DNA of 5,059 nt from Planctomycetota bacterium (GCA_021778575.1 JAJYCH010000423.1:1-5059); one strand, 5' to 3'; counted from the stretch's first letter, positions 1 to 5,059 are shown. Notes: generated by a model from the sequence alone, not told the origin. Numbers and translations are program-made.

Positions 1-1631
1 ACGGCGGCTCGGTCATTCGCGACCTCGAACAGATGGGGAACCTGGGAGTGGTATTCAGCCTGGCCTACGACCGGGGCGGCAAGGTCATCAACATGATCGA
101 GACCCGGATGGGAACCGACCGGTTCTTGCAGTTCATGAGGCTCATCTATCGAAAATATGCCTGGCAAACGCTCAGCTACGCCGAGTTCCAGGCCGAGCTG
201 ATCGCGTTCGATCCCTCGGTCGACTGGGGGGCGTTTCTCAACGGCTGGTTGATCGAACACCGCGACCTCGACTGGGCGATCGACGGGGTCGAGATCGGCA
301 CCGCAGGGGAATGGGAGCCGCATCTTCCGATCAAGATCAAGCTGAGCCAGAAGGGGACGCTGATCGAGCCAACGGTCGTGATGTGCAAGGTCGGCGACTC
401 CGAGCTGCGAGTGCCGATCTGGCCCGACCGCGGCTCCTACGACGTTCCCGACGCCCACGTCGAGCGCACGGGAGACGCCTGGGTGATCGCGGTCCAGTCC
501 CCCGGCCGACCGTCACAGGTGATCGTCGATCCCGACCATGCCTTGCTCGACGCCGTGCCCGACAATAACCGCTGGAAGCCCGAAGTGGCCTGGCGCGCGA
601 CGCCGTTCCTGTCACCACTCGATCAATCGACCCAGTTCCAGGCGTTCGACCGGACCTCGGTCGTCTTTGGGCCGTTCGTCGATACTTATGAGCGAGGCGG
701 GATCAAGCTGGGGGTCCAGCGGCTCGAAAAATACCAGGCGACCCTCTGGGCCGGGACCGAACCGGCGCTCCGCGAAGCGATTTTCGGCGGTCAGTTCTCG
801 CTCCTGCACTTCCCCAACCCATTATGGTCAACGGGCGTCTTCTACGAGGAAGGGCTCTACAACTTTTACAATGACAAGCAGCATTCCGGCGGACGGCTGT
901 TCACCCGGTATCGGTTTCTCGAATCATCAAGCTTCCTGGTCGATGACGCGGGCTTTTTCGAGCTTTATTACGGTGTGGGAAACGAATTCTGGGCCGGTGA
1001 TAGCGGCCGACCGGTCAGCAAGCCGTTCGCGGCGGTGGGCGGCCGATTCCGGCTCAGCACGTTGTTCCCGGTCTGGAACCCGGTCGGCGGCAAGCTGATC
1101 GAGGTCACCGCCGAATACGGCAATCGCGCGCTCGGCTCGACTTACGACTACGTCCGGATGTCGCTCGACGCCGGAGTCGTTCGCCAGTTGCCCGAAGGTC
1201 TGGGGTATCTCTCCAAAACGAAGCTGGCGTTGAAGTTCTACGGTGGACTCGGGTTTCCCGATAACGTGCCCTACTTCCGGCTCGGTGGCGGCAACCGGCT
1301 CCGGGCTCTCGATCTCAATCAGAACCTGGGCAGTTCGGTCTGGGTGGGCTCGGCCGAGTGGCGGTTCCCGATCTGGGAAGACTGCGATATCGAGGCGCTC
1401 GACCATATTCTGAAGGGACGAAACATCAACGGGTCCGTATTCTACGACGGTGGCCAGTCGTACCTCAACGGTCGGTTCAGCCCGATGATCAACGGCGTGG
1501 GTGTCGGCCTGGGAATCGACGTTGCTCTGTTCTCGTTTCTCGAACGAGCGAACATCCGCGTTGACGTCGCCCAGCCGCTGATTCCTGGCCGAGGACCGGT
1601 GATCTGGTTCGGCTTGAATCAGTATTTCTGA
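1..1631 (+). CDS. M1-type metallopeptidase C-terminus fused to Omp85/BamA-like outer-membrane beta-barrel (5' partial)
   Basis: The reading frame is open from the left edge (first full codon at position 3), so the start and the expected HExxH zinc site lie upstream. Residues below count from the Met codon at 33. The segment AYDRGGKVINMIETRMG (11-27) matches the M1 'YxKG' helix region; the Tyr, codon 66-68, corresponds to the transition-state-stabilising Tyr of M1 enzymes (Tyr381 in PepN). The usual Lys is Arg here. Helical sequence typical of the end of M1 domains follows to about residue 80. A probable beta-sandwich follows (about 83-175), ending in a 'VDPDHALLDAVPDNN' segment like those closing M1 proteins. 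Residues from about 185 to 532 alternate aromatic and polar residues as in a beta-barrel, with an Omp85-like block (GLGFPDNVPYFRLGGGNRLRAL, then SAEWRFPIW) and a terminal Phe typical of BAM substrates. The likely role is an outer-membrane-anchored peptidase; cell-surface exposure is inference. If the upstream part lacks the zinc site, it could be a non-catalytic barrel protein. Confidence 0.8.
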   Translation, partial: GGSVIRDLEQMGNLGVVFSLAYDRGGKVINMIETRMGTDRFLQFMRLIYRKYAWQTLSYAEFQAELIAFDPSVDWGAFLNGWLIEHRDLDWAIDGVEIGTAGEWEPHLPIKIKLSQKGTLIEPTVVMCKVGDSELRVPIWPDRGSYDVPDAHVERTGDAWVIAVQSPGRPSQVIVDPDHALLDAVPDNNRWKPEVAWRATPFLSPLDQSTQFQAFDRTSVVFGPFVDTYERGGIKLGVQRLEKYQATLWAGTEPALREAIFGGQFSLLHFPNPLWSTGVFYEEGLYNFYNDKQHSGGRLFTRYRFLESSSFLVDDAGFFELYYGVGNEFWAGDSGRPVSKPFAAVGGRFRLSTLFPVWNPVGGKLIEVTAEYGNRALGSTYDYVRMSLDAGVVRQLPEGLGYLSKTKLALKFYGGLGFPDNVPYFRLGGGNRLRALDLNQNLGSSVWVGSAEWRFPIWEDCDIEALDHILKGRNINGSVFYDGGQSYLNGRFSPMINGVGVGLGIDVALFSFLERANIRVDVAQPLIPGRGPVIWFGLNQYF

Positions 1632-1674
1632 GCGAGCGTTTGACGCCGCACAGCCTGCGACCAAGACTGTGTTG

Positions 1675-1713
1675 TTCGGAGCCGAAGCCACCGGAGTCCG
1701 GCTCCGGCTCGAA
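1675..1713. other. Weak hairpin in the convergent gap, possible terminator
   Basis: Arms TTCG-(G)-AGCCG (1675-1684) and CGGCTCGAA (1705-1713) can pair over nine base pairs with one bulged G. A competing inner dyad, CCGGAG/CTCCGG (1691-1696 with 1702-1707), overlaps it. The site lies between two genes that converge (stops at 1631 and 1868), where a shared terminator would be expected. No T-run follows on either strand, so intrinsic termination is not well supported. I see nothing else clear in the 236-base gap. Confidence 0.25.
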
Positions 1714-1867
1714 GCAGTATTGTTCACGAAGTGGAGCGAAGACCAAGGTCGTCGGAATGACCATCACCAACCGAGGTCCGCGCCTGATCCGGCTCGTGTT
1801 ACGGGCGTCCTTGCTCGCTCGAAACGCTCCGGGCGGCGATCGGCGGGTCGATCGGATGGAAGCGGTT

Positions 1868-2449
1868 TCAACTTGCGTTGCGCTGTTCGGCGATACGCTT
1901 GAGACTGCGACGAGCCTTGGCCAGGATCGGCCCGACCGAGTTTTCGGGAATTCCCAGTTGCTTGCCGATCTGGCGGTAGTTCAGATATTTCAGGTGGTAC
2001 AACCGAACCACCTCGGCCTCGCGCTCGCCCAGATGCGAGAGCATCCGCTCGACTTCCTCGGCCGCGATGATCGGCTCGACCTCGGCCCGGCTCTCGTCTT
2101 CGAGACTCGAACGATGCGCCGTGGAGTGACCGAGTTCCGCCTCGCGAAACCGCTGGAGAATTGACCGGACGGCGACTCTCCGCGCGATCACGGTCAGATA
2201 AGTCGGCAGTGAACTGTTCCCCTTGAACGACCGCAGAACCTTGTAATCGTCGTCGACGATTTCGAGGAAAATATCGGCCGCGACGTCCTCGACGTCGGCA
2301 TCCGTCAGCGGGACGCTCCGGGCGTGGGCCACGTGATGGATCACGTGATAGATCAGGCCCATGTAGCGGTCGACGAAGTCGTTCCAGGCCTTCGGTTGAT
2401 GGCCAAGGCAACGGTCGAGCAACTGGCGGTCGATATCGCGAAGAGGCAC
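1868..2449 (-). CDS. ECF-like sigma-70 family RNA polymerase sigma factor
   Basis: This 193-residue protein has the two-domain plan of ECF-type sigma factors, which direct RNA polymerase to selected promoters. Region 2 covers about residues 20-101 and includes AWNDFVDRYMGLIYHVI, the acidic DADVEDVAADIFLEI helix and the SFKGNSSLPTYLTVIARRVA segment (regions 2.3-2.4, -10 recognition). After a charged linker (102-130), region 4 covers about 131-187, with LGEREAEVVRLYHLKYLNYRQIGKQLGIPENSVGPILAKARRSLKRI containing the -35-binding helix-turn-helix. The start is GTG (2447-2449), chosen because a strong Shine-Dalgarno lies six bases upstream; the nearest upstream ATG is out of frame. No sigma-1.1 or region 3 domain is present. 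The gene is not followed by an anti-sigma gene, because the next gene converges on it. Target promoters cannot be inferred. Family assignment is firm; the subgroup is not. Confidence 0.93.
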   Translation of the reverse strand: MPLRDIDRQLLDRCLGHQPKAWNDFVDRYMGLIYHVIHHVAHARSVPLTDADVEDVAADIFLEIVDDDYKVLRSFKGNSSLPTYLTVIARRVAVRSILQRFREAELGHSTAHRSSLEDESRAEVEPIIAAEEVERMLSHLGEREAEVVRLYHLKYLNYRQIGKQLGIPENSVGPILAKARRSLKRIAEQRNAS

Positions 2450-2455
2450 GGACGA

Positions 2456-2463
2456 CCCTCCTC
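2456..2463 (-). promoter_or_regulatory. Shine-Dalgarno of the sigma factor gene
   Basis: On the minus strand GAGGAGGG precedes the GTG start by six bases. This near-perfect anti-16S match fixes the start at GTG 2449 rather than at any ATG. Confidence 0.8.
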
Positions 2464-2522
2464 ATCCGGGCAGGGGATGGGTTGCCTCCGCCGAAATTCA
2501 GCGCACGAAGGGGACAATTCCC

Positions 2523-2558
2523 ATTATCCCATTTTACCCCATCGCTGAACAAGGGCAA
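2523..2558 (-). promoter_or_regulatory. Candidate sigma-70-type promoter for the sigma factor gene
   Basis: Reading the minus strand, TTGCCC (2558-2553) and TAAAAT (2536-2531) are separated by 16 bases. A second overlapping pair, TTGTTC (2552-2547) and GATAAT (2528-2523), is separated by 18. Both lie in an A/T-rich patch that stands out in otherwise GC-rich DNA, about 75-90 bases upstream of the GTG start. Which pair is used, if either, cannot be told by eye. Planctomycete promoters are also not well described by the E. coli consensus. Confidence 0.4.
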
Positions 2559-2597
2559 GCAGAGCTTTACCGATTCGATTAACCCCACCATGGCTGT

Positions 2598-2613
2598 CCC
2601 AGAATTGTCTGGG
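2598..2613. repeat. Inverted repeat CCCAGA-4-TCTGGG
   Basis: A perfect 6-bp stem with the loop ATTG lies just upstream (in the leftward sense) of the candidate sigma-gene promoter. It could be an operator half-site pair or a small hairpin; no T-run follows on either strand. Confidence 0.45.
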
Positions 2614-2642
2614 GGCTCCAATTGATGTCGATGGGTGGCTGT

Positions 2643-2663
2643 GGTCTCCGGTACTCCGGAACC
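2643..2663. repeat. Imperfect dyad related to the downstream palindrome
   Basis: GGT-(C)-TCCGG, loop TACT, then CCGGA-ACC forms an 8-bp stem with one bulged C. It shares the CGGTAC...CGRACC core with the perfect palindrome at 2700-2719; the two centres are 56 bases apart. A further small dyad, GAACC-3-GGTTC (2659-2671), overlaps its right arm. Confidence 0.45.
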
Positions 2664-2699
2664 CCCGGTTCGCTCATCGTGGCCGACGGCCAACCAACC

Positions 2700-2719
2700 G
2701 GGGTTCGGTACCGAACCCC
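2700..2719. repeat. Perfect 20-bp palindrome, possible operator
   Basis: GGGGTTCGGT at 2700-2709 is followed directly by its reverse complement ACCGAACCCC at 2710-2719, with no loop and no mismatch. A gapless dyad of this length in a divergent intergenic region is typical of a binding site for a homodimeric regulator. It is less like a terminator, because there is no loop and no T-run. The regulator is unknown. The receiver encoded next door has no DNA-binding domain and would not be the binder. Confidence 0.6.
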
Positions 2720-2725
2720 CGCCAC

Positions 2726-2759
2726 CCCGAGAAAATCCGGCGACTCCCAAATTCTCGGG
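2726..2759. repeat. Inverted repeat CCCGAGAA-18-TTCTCGGG
   Basis: Two perfect 8-base arms (2726-2733 and 2752-2759) flank an 18-base spacer. The centres of the arms are 26 bases apart, about two and a half helical turns. It could be a hairpin in RNA or a spaced operator. Confidence 0.5.
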
Positions 2760-2769
2760 CGAGACGGCT

Positions 2770-2811
2770 TTGATTCCGATTCCGGAGTCCGGCCGATCCG
2801 GTTAGAATCAA
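2770..2811. repeat. Inverted repeat TTGATTC...GAATCAA enclosing a -10-like hexamer
   Basis: Seven-base perfect arms (2770-2776 and 2805-2811) flank 28 bases. The right arm overlaps TAGAAT (2803-2808), which matches five of six bases of the -10 consensus and lies 89 bases before the receiver start. No good -35 is found at 16-18 bases spacing, so a rightward promoter here is only a weak suggestion. If it is real, the repeat would be well placed to control it. Confidence 0.35.
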
Positions 2812-2885
2812 CTCTGGATTCCGCTTCAACCCGCGGTTGCGCTCGTTCCGACGAAAGATTGACGCGGCCGGTTGCCAACTTCGCT

Positions 2886-2890
2886 GGAGG
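2886..2890 (+). promoter_or_regulatory. Shine-Dalgarno that sets the TTG start of the receiver gene
   Basis: GGAGG lies seven bases before TTG 2898-2900. In-frame ATG codons far upstream (2622, 2625) would add about 92 residues unlike any receiver N-terminus, so this site decides the start. Confidence 0.7.
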
Positions 2891-2897
2891 CGTTCGC

Positions 2898-3356
2898 TTG
2901 GATCTGCCCAAGGGTCACCCGAAAATCCTGATCGCCGACGATAATATTCAGAACGTCGAACTGCTCGAAGCCTATCTCGCGGGAATCGACTGCGAGATCC
3001 GGACAGCCGTCGACGGTGAAGATACGCTCCGGGTGGTCGCCGACTTTCACCCGGACTTGCTCCTGCTCGACGTCATGATGCCTCGCCTCTCCGGCTTCGA
3101 GGTCTGCAAGAAACTTCGGGCCGACCCGACCACTCGCGACATCCAGATCCTGATGGTCACCGCCCTGAACGAGCCGGCCGACTTCGAACGCGGCGTGCAG
3201 GTCGGTACCGACGACTTCCTGACCAAACCCGTGAACAAGGTGGAATTGCTCTGCCGGATCAAGAGCCTCCTGCGGGTCCGCCACCTCTCCAGCCAGCTCG
3301 ACCGGACCCTCGCCTACCTGGCCGAGGTCGAAAAGGGACGCGACGACGGTCCGTGA
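2898..3356 (+). CDS. Stand-alone CheY/PleD-type response regulator receiver
   Basis: This 152-residue protein is essentially one receiver domain (about residues 8-128), the phosphorylation switch of two-component signalling. All key residues are present: the acidic pair Asp14-Asp15 in ILIADDN, phospho-acceptor Asp58 in LLLLDVMMP, Thr88 in MVTAL and Lys110 in LTKPV. It ends with a short charged, probably helical tail (RVRHLSSQLDRTLAYLAEVEKGR) that resembles the linker leading to an output domain in PleD-like proteins, but the stop follows at once. The role is cytoplasmic phosphorelay or protein-protein signalling; it has no DNA-binding or catalytic output. The start is TTG, chosen from the Shine-Dalgarno and from where receiver homology begins. 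No histidine kinase is nearby, so the partner is unknown. It diverges from the sigma factor gene and lies 64 bases before rlmI. Confidence 0.9.
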   Translation: MDLPKGHPKILIADDNIQNVELLEAYLAGIDCEIRTAVDGEDTLRVVADFHPDLLLLDVMMPRLSGFEVCKKLRADPTTRDIQILMVTALNEPADFERGVQVGTDDFLTKPVNKVELLCRIKSLLRVRHLSSQLDRTLAYLAEVEKGRDDGP

Positions 3357-3420
3357 TCCGGCTCCGTCTCGTCCCGCCGCTGTCCCCTTTGAGTCTTCCA
3401 CGACCGAAAGATCGATACCG

Positions 3421-4614
3421 ATGGCCAGTCTTCCCCTCGTCGTCATCAAACCCCGGCGAGCCCGACCCTTCTTCGCCCGACACCCCTGGGTCTTCGTCAC
3501 CTCGATCGAACGCGTCGAAGGCGACCCGAAGCCGGGCGACGAGGTGATCGTCGTCAGCTACGAAGGCCAGTTCATCGCCCGAGGACTGTTCAACCACAAG
3601 AGCGCGATCCGGGTCCGACTCTACCGCTGGGAAGACGCGCCGATCGACGACGAATTCCTCACAAGTCGTCTCGTTCAGGCGCTGTCGCTCCGGACTGATC
3701 TGCTGGGCCTCGCCGGTCCAAAATCGGCCGCCCGGCTCGTCTTCAGCGAAGCCGACGGACTCTCCGGCCTGACCGTCGACCGGTTCGACCGCTGGCTCGC
3801 CGTCCAGTTCACCAGCCTGGCCCTCCACGAGCGTCGGGAATTCCTGCTCGCCAAGCTCGCCGAGCTGACCGGCGCGGAAGGGATCATCCTTCGAGGCGAA
3901 AAAGGCATTCCGTCACAAGAAGGGCTGAAGGTCGAGGAAGGCGTGGCCCTGGGAACCTTACCCGAAGGCCCGATCGAGATCGTCGACCACGGCGTGACCT
4001 ACGCGGTTGACCTCGCCACGGGCCAGAAAACCGGCTTCTTCCTCGACCAGCGCGACAATCGCCGGGCCGTCGCGGCCTACGCCAAGAACAAGCGAGTGCT
4101 CGACCTCTTCTGCTACACCGGCGGCTTCTCGCTCAATGCCCTGATCCACGGCGAGGCGGCCACGACTCTCGGAATCGACACCTCCGAGCGGGCCATCGAA
4201 CTCGCTCGCCAGAACGCGGTACTCAACGGGGCCAAGGCCGCCCGGTTCGAGCAAGCCGACGTCTTCGAGACCCTCGAACGGCTCCAGGCCCACGAGCAGA
4301 AGTTCGGCCTGGTGATCTGCGACCCACCCAAATTCGCCCGCCATCCCAAGGCGCTCGAAGACGCGGTGAAAGGTTACCTCCGGCTCAACCGTGCGGCGGT
4401 CAACGTGATCGAACCGGGAGGAGTCCTCGTCACCTGTTCGTGCTCGGGACTGGTCGATCGAACAATGTTCCTCGACATCCTCGGCCAGGTCGCCGAACTT
4501 TCGGGCCGATCGATCCAGATTCTCGAACAGCGCGGCCAGGCCGCCGACCACCCGGTCTCGGCATCCTGCCTGGAAACCGAATACCTCAAGTGCGTGATCG
4601 CGCGGGTGATTTAA
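3421..4614 (+). CDS. rlmI: 23S rRNA (cytosine-C5)-methyltransferase, RlmI family
   Basis: The enzyme uses S-adenosylmethionine to methylate C5 of a cytosine in 23S rRNA (C1962 in E. coli). The 397-residue length is close to E. coli RlmI. An N-terminal PUA-like RNA-binding domain (about 1-75) contains RHPWVF and ARGLFN. A linking domain (about 80-190) has FSEADGLSGLTVDRF. The Rossmann methyltransferase part starts with the signature TGQKTGFFLDQRDNR (200-214). It continues with motif I VLDLFCYTGGFSL (226-238), the acidic residue of LGIDTS (250-255), motif IV CDPPKFA (300-306) and motif VI VTCSCSG (337-343), which carries the probable catalytic cysteine. ATG 3421 suits the family's N-terminus, and no other in-frame start lies just upstream. 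Its ribosome site is weak (GAAAG, ten bases away). The preceding receiver gene is 64 bases upstream, so shared transcription is possible. Assignment to RlmI rather than a close paralogue with another rRNA target rests on these motifs. Confidence 0.92.
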   Translation: MASLPLVVIKPRRARPFFARHPWVFVTSIERVEGDPKPGDEVIVVSYEGQFIARGLFNHKSAIRVRLYRWEDAPIDDEFLTSRLVQALSLRTDLLGLAGPKSAARLVFSEADGLSGLTVDRFDRWLAVQFTSLALHERREFLLAKLAELTGAEGIILRGEKGIPSQEGLKVEEGVALGTLPEGPIEIVDHGVTYAVDLATGQKTGFFLDQRDNRRAVAAYAKNKRVLDLFCYTGGFSLNALIHGEAATTLGIDTSERAIELARQNAVLNGAKAARFEQADVFETLERLQAHEQKFGLVICDPPKFARHPKALEDAVKGYLRLNRAAVNVIEPGGVLVTCSCSGLVDRTMFLDILGQVAELSGRSIQILEQRGQAADHPVSASCLETEYLKCVIARVI

Positions 4615-4671
4615 GGTGATTCGCTAAAGCCTGGTCCGCCGATCGGCACCTGGCGATGACGAGACCTGGTT

Positions 4672-4694
4672 GATCGGATAGGCTCCCGATCCGA
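4672..4694. repeat. Small overlapping inverted repeats between rlmI and the membrane-protein gene
   Basis: GATCGG (4672-4677) can pair with CCGATC (4686-4691), and the shifted pair TCGGAT/ATCCGA (4674-4679 with 4689-4694) is an alternative. A 10-bp palindrome, GCCGATCGGC, lies nearby at 4638-4647. There is no T-run, so a terminator for rlmI is only a weak possibility. GATCGG-type words are also common in this genome segment, which lowers the significance. Confidence 0.25.
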
Positions 4695-4735
4695 GGGACG
4701 GCGGAGTCGTCCTTTTGAACCAATCGACCCAGAGC

Positions 4736-4741
4736 AGGGAG
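4736..4741 (+). promoter_or_regulatory. Shine-Dalgarno that sets the GTG start of the YfhO-like gene
   Basis: AGGGAG lies five bases before GTG 4747-4749. In this frame the nearest upstream stop is TGA at 4657, and no ATG, GTG or TTG lies between it and 4747. Confidence 0.65.
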
Positions 4742-4746
4742 ACTCC

Positions 4747-5059
4747 GTGACCCTTTCGCCGCGTCGGGAGTTGTTGGCCTTTGCGGCGACCCTGGCCGTG
4801 GTCGTGGGTTCGTTTTTCGCCGAGAGCCTGGTGGGCGGGCGCATTTTAAGTTCGGCGGACGTTCTTTACGCGACCCGAGCGTTCCAGGACGTTCGCGGAC
4901 CCGCGTATGAGCCCGCCAACCGACTTCTGATGGACCCCGTCCTCCAGTTTCAGCCCTGGATCGAGTTCAACCGGGCGCTGATCCGCTCGGGACGGCTACC
5001 GCTCTGGAACCCTTTGAGCGGATGCGGGGCTCCTCACCTGGCGAACGGCCAGTCGGCCG
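4747..5059 (+). CDS. YfhO-like multi-pass membrane protein, N-terminus only (3' partial)
   Basis: The frame is open from GTG 4747 to the right edge, giving 104 residues. It starts MTLSPRRELLAFAATLAVVVGSFFAESLVG: a short positively charged head followed by one hydrophobic segment (about 9-30), a likely first membrane helix with the N-terminus inside. Next comes a loop with the pattern seen in YfhO-type and related GT-C-like proteins: ASP63 in LLMDPVLQFQPW, then RSGRLPLWNPLSGCGAPHLANGQSA (80-104). The family is large and polytopic; in Firmicutes YfhO is linked to lipoteichoic acid glycosylation, while in Gram-negative bacteria the substrate is mostly unknown. A membrane glycosyltransferase-like role is therefore inference. 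The acidic residues Asp38 and Asp63 in the first outer loop are candidates for the GT-C catalytic site. The gene may be translated from an rlmI transcript or from its own promoter, which I cannot see. Confidence 0.75.
   Translation, partial: MTLSPRRELLAFAATLAVVVGSFFAESLVGGRILSSADVLYATRAFQDVRGPAYEPANRLLMDPVLQFQPWIEFNRALIRSGRLPLWNPLSGCGAPHLANGQSA

Larger units (their letters stand above)
2450..2897. other. Divergent intergenic control region rich in inverted repeats
   Basis: These 448 bases separate the leftward sigma gene from the rightward receiver gene. Open frames run through the region on both strands, but I find no convincing protein in them. The palindrome at 2700-2719 makes both strands read the same GVRYRTP peptide, which is a DNA-symmetry artefact. 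The region holds a likely leftward promoter, at least five separate dyads between 2598 and 2811, a TAGAAT -10-like hexamer (2803-2808), the short repeat GATTCCG at 2772, 2778 and 2817, and the Shine-Dalgarno sites of both genes. The density of symmetric elements suggests protein-binding sites or structured RNA rather than a gene. Confidence 0.6.

Noticed and set aside
927..1727. A 266-residue minus-strand reading frame opposite the barrel region
   Set aside because: It is antisense to a well-supported coding region and its sequence shows no recognisable fold. Long antisense frames are common in GC-rich DNA.
1640..1867. A possible degraded small gene in the convergent gap, since several frames remain open there
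   Set aside because: No frame has a credible start with a ribosome site or a recognisable domain, and the open frames continue as antisense to the sigma gene. A homology search of 1640-1867 would be needed to revive the idea.
1764..2750. A 328-residue minus-strand reading frame overlapping the sigma factor gene
   Set aside because: It is an out-of-frame shadow rich in Arg, Gly and Ser. The sigma factor in the other frame has clear conserved domains and a strong Shine-Dalgarno.
2859..2864. TTGACG as a -35 element for the receiver gene
   Set aside because: The sequence 16-18 bases downstream is GC-rich and has no -10 match, and it would overlap the Shine-Dalgarno region.
2622..2897. A 92-residue N-terminal extension of the receiver starting at ATG 2622
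   Set aside because: The extension has no domain-like content, runs through the palindromes and lacks a good ribosome site. TTG 2898 has GGAGG at seven bases and fits the normal receiver N-terminus.
2579..2911. A 110-residue minus-strand reading frame in the divergent region
   Set aside because: It overlaps the receiver start and has a low-complexity, Arg/Pro-rich composition. Its GVRYRTP peptide is shared with the plus strand only because the DNA there is palindromic.
3259..3828. Minus-strand frames opposite rlmI and the receiver, including others at 2826-3500 and 3958-4551
   Set aside because: They are acidic or low-complexity mirror frames of confident genes, with no domains.

Overview
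The window is GC-rich DNA with dense coding. It most resembles a member of the Planctomycetota, possibly the Isosphaeraceae. I infer this from the style of the ECF-like sigma factor, the peptidase-barrel fusion and the YfhO-type membrane protein; no marker gene here proves it. The outer-membrane barrel protein does indicate a diderm (Gram-negative type) cell.

Layout from left to right. (1) Positions 1-1631, plus strand: the C-terminal part of a large protein that joins the end of an M1-type metallopeptidase to an Omp85/surface-antigen-like outer-membrane beta-barrel; its start lies outside the window. (2) Positions 1632-1867: a convergent intergenic gap with one weak hairpin. (3) Positions 1868-2449, minus strand: an ECF-like sigma-70 family sigma factor with a GTG start and a strong Shine-Dalgarno. 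(4) Positions 2450-2897: a divergent control region of about 450 bases. It holds a plausible sigma-gene promoter and an unusual cluster of inverted repeats, including a perfect 20-bp palindrome. (5) Positions 2898-3356, plus strand: a stand-alone CheY/PleD-type receiver protein that starts at TTG. (6) Positions 3421-4614, plus strand: RlmI-type 23S rRNA cytosine-C5 methyltransferase. (7) From 4747 to the window edge, plus strand: the N-terminus of a YfhO-like multi-pass membrane protein with a GTG start.

The three rightward genes (receiver, RlmI, YfhO-like) share a strand with gaps of 64 and 132 bases. They could be partly co-transcribed, but their functions do not form an obvious pathway. 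The sigma factor and the receiver diverge from the palindrome-rich region, which is the most plausible place for joint control. No RNA genes, insertion sequences, CRISPR arrays or phage genes were seen. The items most worth a second look are the peptidase-Omp85 fusion, which resembles type Vd secretion in architecture, and the dyad cluster at 2598-2811.
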